In this document: positions 57,500 to 64,000 of the stretch, in pieces
How the letters are laid out: each line of letters opens with the position of its first letter
Position numbering within the stretch: position 1 is the first letter of the stretch
Source: Ziziphus jujuba
Lineage: Eukaryota; Streptophyta; Magnoliopsida; Rosales; Rhamnaceae
Reading direction: 5' to 3'
Assembly: GCF_031755915.1 (NCBI RefSeq)
Contig: NC_083383.1
Span: 27,589,001-27,653,000, forward strand
DNA length: 64,000 bases
The notes under the pieces: generated by a model
Database searches by the model: none
Seen by the model: the letters and a program-made list of their open reading frames with translations, nothing else
What the model was told of the DNA's origin: nothing
Translations under genes and position numbers: made by a program

Positions 57500-59150
57500 A
57501 ACCCTAATATTAGAACGGGAAAGTGCGGGGGCTAATTTTCTTGGAAAGTAAGTCTAAAATATTTCCACCTATATAATGGTAAAGTCAAAAAGGAAAGTGT
57601 CGATTTTCTTTCTTTACATAGTTAGAAAAAGATCTTTTTCCATATGGACGTGATAGAAAATATAGGTACCCCGCCCTAATTAAATATGGTAGTACGAACT
57701 GTGTATTTCAGTTTATTAAATTTTACTTTTTTCACTTTCACTTGCTATCTAACGTTACATTAACAAATTATAAAATATATATGTATATATATATATTGAC
57801 ATATAAATCTCCTATTTATTTTCTCTTCATCTTCAATGTCTTTATCTTTTGCTCTTTCTTGGATCCTTGTTTTGCCAGCCACCGTTAACAGTGTCATAGT
57901 TTTATCACGTATAACTTACACATATAATTATCAAGTACCAAAAGATTGATTATTTCTAACACACAAGGTGCCATTCTCTCTTCCAGACAACTTTTCCTCT
58001 TCAGTTGGAGCTTTTCCCTTCTCTCTTTTCAACTGCAAACGAGATTGAAGGTAAACAAAAAAATAAATAAATAATTAAACAATAAATAAAACCATCCTTT
58101 ATGTAAAATTTTCAAACTCTCCACCAAATCTCCATAGATGCAAAAAGAGAAACTGAGCCTTCTTATAATGAAAGCCCCAAATTTATCTTTTGTTTTCACC
58201 TGTTAAACCCACCATAAAAATTTAAGATCCAAATCATATGGGCATGGAAGAATGAAAGAAGAGAGTTATTATAGACTATAGTAGTGGAAGCCAAACGATT
58301 GTGAATGATTCGAAATTGGAGTCCACAGATGGGTTTATTTCAAAATGTTGGAGTTTTGGTGATCTCGATTTACAGAGGAGAAAGAGATTCCAGCACTGGT
58401 TTGGAGGATGGGAGGTGAGATTACATTTTCATCCAAAACTCAGTTATGCAAAAATCAAACTACAGCTTGATATATGGCTTTAACAGTGAAAATATTTCTA
58501 ATGCATAAGAAGAAAAAGATTGTAGAAAGAATATAGAGTGGAAGGAAGAGAAGAGAACCCAAAAGAACAAGAGAAAACAAGTTTTTGTTTTTGTTTGCTT
58601 TTTTTTAAAAAAAAAAAAATATTTTGCAATTTGGTAATTCAAAATTTTAATTTTTTATCAAAAAAAGTTTTAATTTTTTCAATTTATTTATTTGTGACTT
58701 TTTTTAAAGCATTTATTTTTTACTATTTAATAAAATATTTTAAAATTAAAAGAATATAACAATTTTTTTTTTTTAAAAAATCATCTTTTTAAGTTTAAGC
58801 GTAAAATAAATAGTACTAAAAAAAAACTGCATATTTTCCAAAAACAATATTTTTTTTTTTTTTATTTTGGACTATTTTTGACTGACATTTCAAGAATTGT
58901 AGGTTTCCTAAAAATTTTATATTTTAATATACTTAACTTCCAAGATGACACCAAAAAAAAAAAAAAAAAACCCCACATCTTCCAATAAATAAGCTTACAT
59001 ATATTTTAAGGTCTGCAATTACTCATGTACCGCTGTTAATCTTAACATAATATTTGTAACGGCAAAGACTGCAAAGACTGTAGTTAAATTAGAAGAATTA
59101 AAATTGAATTAAAGTAAATTTTAGGGATAATAGTTGAAATTAATATTTTA
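57500..59150. other. AT-rich spacer
   Basis: No gene supported. It contains poly-A/T runs (58602-58618, 58850-58862, 58953-58970) and short TA tracts. Confidence 0.5.
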
Positions 59151-60065
59151 CCATGTAAATTTTATAAAACACAATTCTCTTGTAAACATATTAAAAATTT
59201 CAAAGCATTTAGTTCATACCAAAACCATATATATATATATATATATATCTGTGTGTGTGTGTGTATAATATACACATATATCAAATAACCATTAAAATAT
59301 ATAATTCATAAAATCATTTTTATACACTTTAAAATTTAAAATATTTGAACATGCTTAAAAATTTGCATAGTATATATATGTAAATGTAGATAGCCATGTA
59401 TGCATAAATAGGAATTTAAATTCTCAATACCATTTAAAAATATTTAAACTGTATAATTAATAGCTAATATGTCAAAAATATGTTTCAAAAATAATTTTAT
59501 TTTCAGATACCATTTATGATCATGCCTGCTCCATTACAAGGTCACCTTTAAACTTAGTAGGAGTGTCTAAAATATTATGAAAATATTTCTTCGGCTTCCA
59601 CAAATTCCACTAAGGATATTGGTGTGTAACAAATATCCTAAAATTAATTTTTCAACTTTAAGATTATAGAAATTGGATACCGATGAATCCAATTATATTA
59701 TAAACCCTCTGGATCTCGTATCCAGAATTGGAATTTTTAACTTCTAGCCAATTTTATGAAATTGGTCATTCTACTAGCTTCTAATAAAAATTACGACTAC
59801 ATTAGTAATGAGAATGTAGTCTTAAATTGTCCAATTCCAATCCAATTTTATTAGGTGTTAACACAAATTGACCCATATTGGTAACCACTCATGTACAAGT
59901 TGGATCGAATTCGATCAACTGCATCATATGTGGGTCTCATGTTTGAATCTTTTGTACGGTTAACTTTTGGATTTGACCAATATACCATAATGAAAAGCTT
60001 ACCGACACGAGTTCATAAACTGCTAACACACCTAATTCTGAATTACAGCTAAAAAATTATAAGTT
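59150..60065 (+). mobile_element. Partial long LTR copy L5
   Basis: Has inner and 3' LTR landmarks only: GCCTGCTCCATTACAAGGTC (59525), the CCAATTATATTATAAACCCTC block (59689), GCCAATTTTATGAAATTGG (59747) and GAGTTCATAAACTGCTAACA (60009). The LTR start is missing, as is the final GGTGTTACA. Confidence 0.6.
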
Positions 60066-60069
60066 TGTG

Positions 60070-60244
60070 ACCATAGTATGTATGTGTGGTAATGGCATGT
60101 AGTATGTATTACTAACCAAATGTAGTTGTTGACTATAATATGGGAACTATGCATAATGTTGTGGTTTTATCTATATGTATATATATATATATCATAGTGT
60201 TATTTTATGTGCATGTGTTTTATTTGTTAATGGTATAGGTGAGG
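60070..60244 (-). mobile_element. Antisense LTR fragment, left of L6
   Basis: Together with 62599-62690 it matches 37140-37350 and, reversed, the first 200 bp of the LTR family (for example TTTTATGTGCATGTGTTTTA against the inverse of 34195-34210). LTR L6 is inserted in it. Confidence 0.6.
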
Positions 60245-62296
60245 TTATAGGACCATCCCTAATATCCTTCTTAGAACTCTCGAGTGGTCCCACCTATAAA
60301 AGTCTTACTGAGCAATCCTTAGAGAGAATCCAATAGAACCTTATTTGAATTGTGGACAAACACACACATGCAATATAAAGTAATATCTGAATATATAAAG
60401 ATAAATCCACAATAGCATGCAAGTCCATAACTATAGTCAACATTTATAACCCATTATACTGCAGAGTACTACTATGCATACAAACTAAGGTTATTACTAT
60501 GTCCATAATTTAAATCAGAGCATTCCAAAAGTATCCATAAAATTAAATAATACAATTTATGCGAGTAAGTTTGGAAAATTTCCGTAAAAAAAAAAAAGTC
60601 TGAAAAATAAAAATAAACAGGGGAAGATATATATAAAAAATAAATAAATAAATAAATAAAAACTATTGCCGCTATGTAAAAAATGGAAGAACAAGTGATT
60701 TGCGAAGTAGACTGTCCACTAATTGCCTAGACCTAAAGGACCAAAGTAAAAATAAATAAAACTTTATATAAAATATCTCAATGAGTGATATTGTTCAATA
60801 ATAAAATAATGATTTTATTTCATAAACATTTCTTTGAAAACTTTACATTCCACTTTTTTGAAAGTTCCCTGTTTGAAAACATTTTCTCCAAACCCCATCC
60901 TTTAAGTCACAAAGCTTAATCGAATAAAAATTGATATGTAAAGAAATAACTATATAAAATCAAGCATCAAAGATTTTTAAGCTGTAACCTTGTTACAACC
61001 ATATAATGCCAGTTACTTATCATAATTCATAACAAATAGTTGAGCACTAAAGTATTATACTATATACTTCATGCCACCAAGTAGCCTTTGGCATCCCAAG
61101 ACATCACAAGATGGAAGGGGAGGAGGAAACACCATGATGCGCTAATCGTCATCACCATTCTCTACAATAGAGGATGGCAATACACATAAACACCATAATC
61201 AATGTTCAATATCTAATATCCAATATCCATTGGTACTGTAAATTAAACTCAACATCACCATCTAACCATAGAATCAAGTCATGTTTACACTCCATGACCA
61301 CCAATCATCAATTTCAAACAATCATACCATATAAGCCAACATGTTATAATTTCACATTTCATAAACAAAAGTAATCAAACAATACTATTCAACTTCTTTG
61401 TTTCCAATCAATAATTTTGTTTTCGCGAGAATTCAAGTTAACATCAATTGGACTAAATCATAAATGCATTACCATCACACTTTAAATACCAATATTCACA
61501 AGTCTACTAACAAAAGCATATTCGAACCTAGAATCATTTAAAATTTTGTCAAAAATTACATAAAATGATAACACATATTTATGTATATAAATAAACATAT
61601 ATGCATAGAATAAGCATTTAATTTTCAAACAATGAATATGTAATATTTAAACCTAGTTACACAAAACCAACTCCAATTTGATCCTAAATTGTCCAAACAC
61701 AGTCTAATTTTTTTGGTATTTAACTAATTGATCCAAAAATGGAAATAGATTCAAACAAGTTCCAAAATTCATAAATTATATGTCAGTGAAAAACTTGTGG
61801 AATGGGTAACGAGATGGTAAGCTCACCTTGATCCAAAAACATCACCAATAGCCAAAAAAATGCAAGGAAAATTTTGGCCAAATTTAAGGTTGATGAATCT
61901 CTCAAACCATGAAGAATTTCAACAAATGGAGGCTAGAAATAAGCTTAGAAGATCCAAAACAGAAGGTCAAGGTTTATGGGTTGGCTAAAACAGCCGAAAA
62001 AGTTTGGTCTTCTAACAACCCATTTTAGATCACGAACGGTGGCTTCGCCAACCTAATCCGAGCACATCCGGTGATAACCTAGCCAAGGATTTGGAGGTTG
62101 GGGTTGCCGAATGATGGGTTTCATGATGGCCTGTGCATGGTGGTCGTTAATGGTCGAAGGTAGGTGAAATCGGCTTAACCGAACTTAGCGGTGTTCGGGG
62201 TATAGGTAGGCCCAATTTGGGTTTTCTCGAGTTTAGATAGGGTTTTTAGGGACCTGATGGATATTTTACAATGTGTTCACTATTGGGTATACTTCC

Positions 62297-62331
<35 letters not shown>

Positions 62332-62598
62332 GTTGGATCACTAACAGAAAAAAATTCGAGACTGATTTGAATATTGATATACTTATGCTTAACAAGAAAT
62401 TATCAGAACCATAACTTTTTAACTTTTACTAAAAATCCAGCATGCTGCCAGTTTATGAAATCATGTCTACGAGCTTTAAGCTAGGGTAAATCAGTCAAAC
62501 TTTGACCATATAAAGAGTCAACTTGAAACCCACATATGATCAAGTTGGTTAAATGTGGTCAAACTTAATAAAAAATTATATTGGTACAGGTTGTTACA
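60245..62598 (+). mobile_element. Solo long LTR copy L6 with near-perfect target duplication
   Basis: Starts TTATAGGACCATCCC (TGATAGG type with one change) and ends GGTTGTTACA. Flanks TGAGG (60240-60244) and TGAGA (62599-62603). Landmarks shared with L1 and L2: CTAATTGCCTAGACC (60719), the AAACCATGAAGAATTTC block (61903) and ACTCCAATTTGATCC (61669). Length 2354 bp, no internal coding region. Confidence 0.8.
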
Positions 62599-62684
62599 TG
62601 AGATTCTATTGGGATTTCCATAAGAAATGCTTAGTAAAACTTCTATAGGCAAGACCATTTAGGATTCCTAGCGGAATTTTCATC

Positions 62685-62824
62685 CATTCTTATACCATTT
62701 GTCTTCATCTTTATAGATGACATTTTGGTGTACTAAAAAACTGAAGCAAAGCATGTGATGCACCTAAGTTGGGTGTTGCAAACCTTGAGGCAGCACTAGT
62801 TATATGCCAAGTTCAGTATGTGTC
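62685..62824 (+). pseudogene. Ty3/gypsy reverse transcriptase fragment
   Basis: The plus-strand frame reads PFVFIFIDDILVY, a stop, KTEAKHVMHLSWVLQTLRQH, a stop, then LYAKFSMC: the catalytic IDDILVYSKT and LYAKFSKC region of gypsy reverse transcriptase. It breaks off exactly where an LTR-type sequence TGTCAGGACCC begins (62821). Confidence 0.8.
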
Positions 62825-62936
62825 AGGACCCTTCAAAGTTCCTTATATTACCCATGTTGCAAATCTTAAGGCAATACTAGTTATTTGCCAAGTTTAGCAC
62901 GTGTCAGGACCCAAATAGACCATTATTGATAAATAA
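62775..62936 (+). repeat. 81-bp tandem duplication spanning a reverse transcriptase-LTR junction
   Basis: GTTGCAAACCTTGAGGCAGC at 62775 and GTTGCAAATCTTAAGGCAAT at 62856; TGTCAGGACCC at 62821 and 62902. Both give a period of 81. Confidence 0.85.
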
Positions 62937-64000
62937 ATTCTCATATTATAAACCATCATTTTTAAATGCTTAAATATTTAAATAAATTATTTAATCAAAA
63001 TAATTATAATTATGCATAGAAATTCATAAAAATGCCTACACAAAGATGCTCACTTATAAACCAAATTTTGTATATATACATATACATATCATTAGAAAAA
63101 AAAAATTGGAATGTTTATAATATAAGAGTTTTATAAACAACATAATATTATATTTATAAAATTTCATGAAAATATGAATACACTTCCTATTAATATAAAC
63201 ACAATATATATATATATGTATGGATGTATGTATATATACAATCCAACATTTATACAGATCACCATATAATCCAAAAATTATAATTTGAAAAATATATCAC
63301 TCACTTAAAAATACAAATTACTCCAATTCCTCTACGAGATTCATCTCCCGGTTCATCCTGATGCCTAAAATATTGTTTTTTCATTAGGTATTTCGCACAT
63401 AATCCACTTGAAGGTTCAAACACAACCCTCAACCAAAATTAGCAACCTATATACCAAAATGAAGCTTAGAGTACAAGCATCATGAAACTAGTCTTACATG
63501 TTAGAAATTCGACCGATGGTGGCTAGAATATCGTACAGAAAGAGTCAGCCAATTTTATGCTCTCAAACCTCACAAGCTAACCTAAATTGACCAAAAGAAC
63601 CTCAAATTTGGGTTTATGAGGGTAAAAAATGGTGGAAAAAGGTTGTGGATAAGCTTAAAACTTGCCAAAAAAGAGAGAAACAGCAAGCTACCACCATTGC
63701 AGGCCACCAGTCCGATCCCGAACATTGCCTGCGATTTGGCTGTGAAACTTTGGTGGTCGACCGGCCTTGAGGTGGGTTACATGATAGTGATGGCAGTGCG
63801 AAAGAATGGTGGCATAAAATACGTCAATTTCACCATAAATAAGGCTGCCACCTACATTGGAAAACCACTCCGATCACTGTGAGTTGCCAAACTTTTCACG
63901 GTGAAATTTTGTAGGCCAGTGCATCATTGAGTAGGCTTTCCGAAAGGTAGGTGAATGAGACAAGATTATGGCTAAAGGTTGGTGTTTTTGTCAAAAAATT
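62902..64000 (+). mobile_element. Long LTR copy L7, runs off the right edge
   Basis: Starts TGTCAGGACCCAAATAGACC. Later landmarks are weak but present: CTACGAGATTCATCTCCCGG (63334, at the place of the TTGCAGGGTCGCC block) and the GTGGCTAGAATATCGTACAG block (63518). The end is not in the window. Confidence 0.5.

Overview
The window is nuclear DNA of a eudicot plant. Evidence: genes with GT-AG introns, plant-only families (G-type lectin receptor kinase, LRR receptor-like protein, patellin, a B3-like protein), very AT-rich spacers with many (TA)n tracts, and several kinds of plant retrotransposon. The species cannot be told from sequence alone. There is no operon, CRISPR array or prokaryotic feature.

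Layout. 1-2134 (minus): the 5' part of an intronless G-type lectin receptor kinase, running off the left edge. 3326-4003: a decayed copy of the 3' end of the MIC10 gene found further on. 4925-8207 (minus): a broken LRR receptor-like protein gene. 9928-13924 (minus): an intact three-exon MIC10 gene (mitochondrial cristae-junction protein) whose first intron carries three tandem copies of a 411-bp unit. 15478-17726 (plus): an intact four-exon patellin gene (Sec14 plus GOLD). MIC10 and patellin are head to head across about 1.55 kb; the MIC10 side has site II (TGGGCY) motifs typical of nuclear genes for mitochondrial proteins. 17.9-25.4 kb: AT-rich, with no gene I can support.

25.4-64 kb is a retrotransposon graveyard. 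A decayed Ty1/copia element (25755-34078, minus) is split by a long LTR (27910-31401), which itself holds a rearranged Cassandra-type TRIM carrying 5S rRNA-like segments and initiator-Met tRNA primer sites. The same long-LTR family (starting TGTYAGGACCC or TGATAGGA, ending GGGTGTTACA) recurs at least six more times; one copy (45999-49013) is a solo LTR with a perfect 5-bp target duplication (GTTTC), another (60245-62598) has a near-perfect one (TGAGG/TGAGA). A second copia element (50003-54647) has both 252-bp LTRs, primer site, polypurine tract and a near-matching target duplication, but a broken gag-pol. Also present are two related palindromic MITEs, a CACTA-like non-autonomous element, a relic of a DUF1664-type gene, minisatellites, and a small intact single-exon gene (56990-57412, minus), probably B3-like, with a TATA box.

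No clearly new molecular system is visible. The most unusual items are the identical 411-bp triplication in the MIC10 intron, the Cassandra multimer nested two levels deep, and an LTR insertion (60245) for which a related unoccupied copy of the site exists at 37301.
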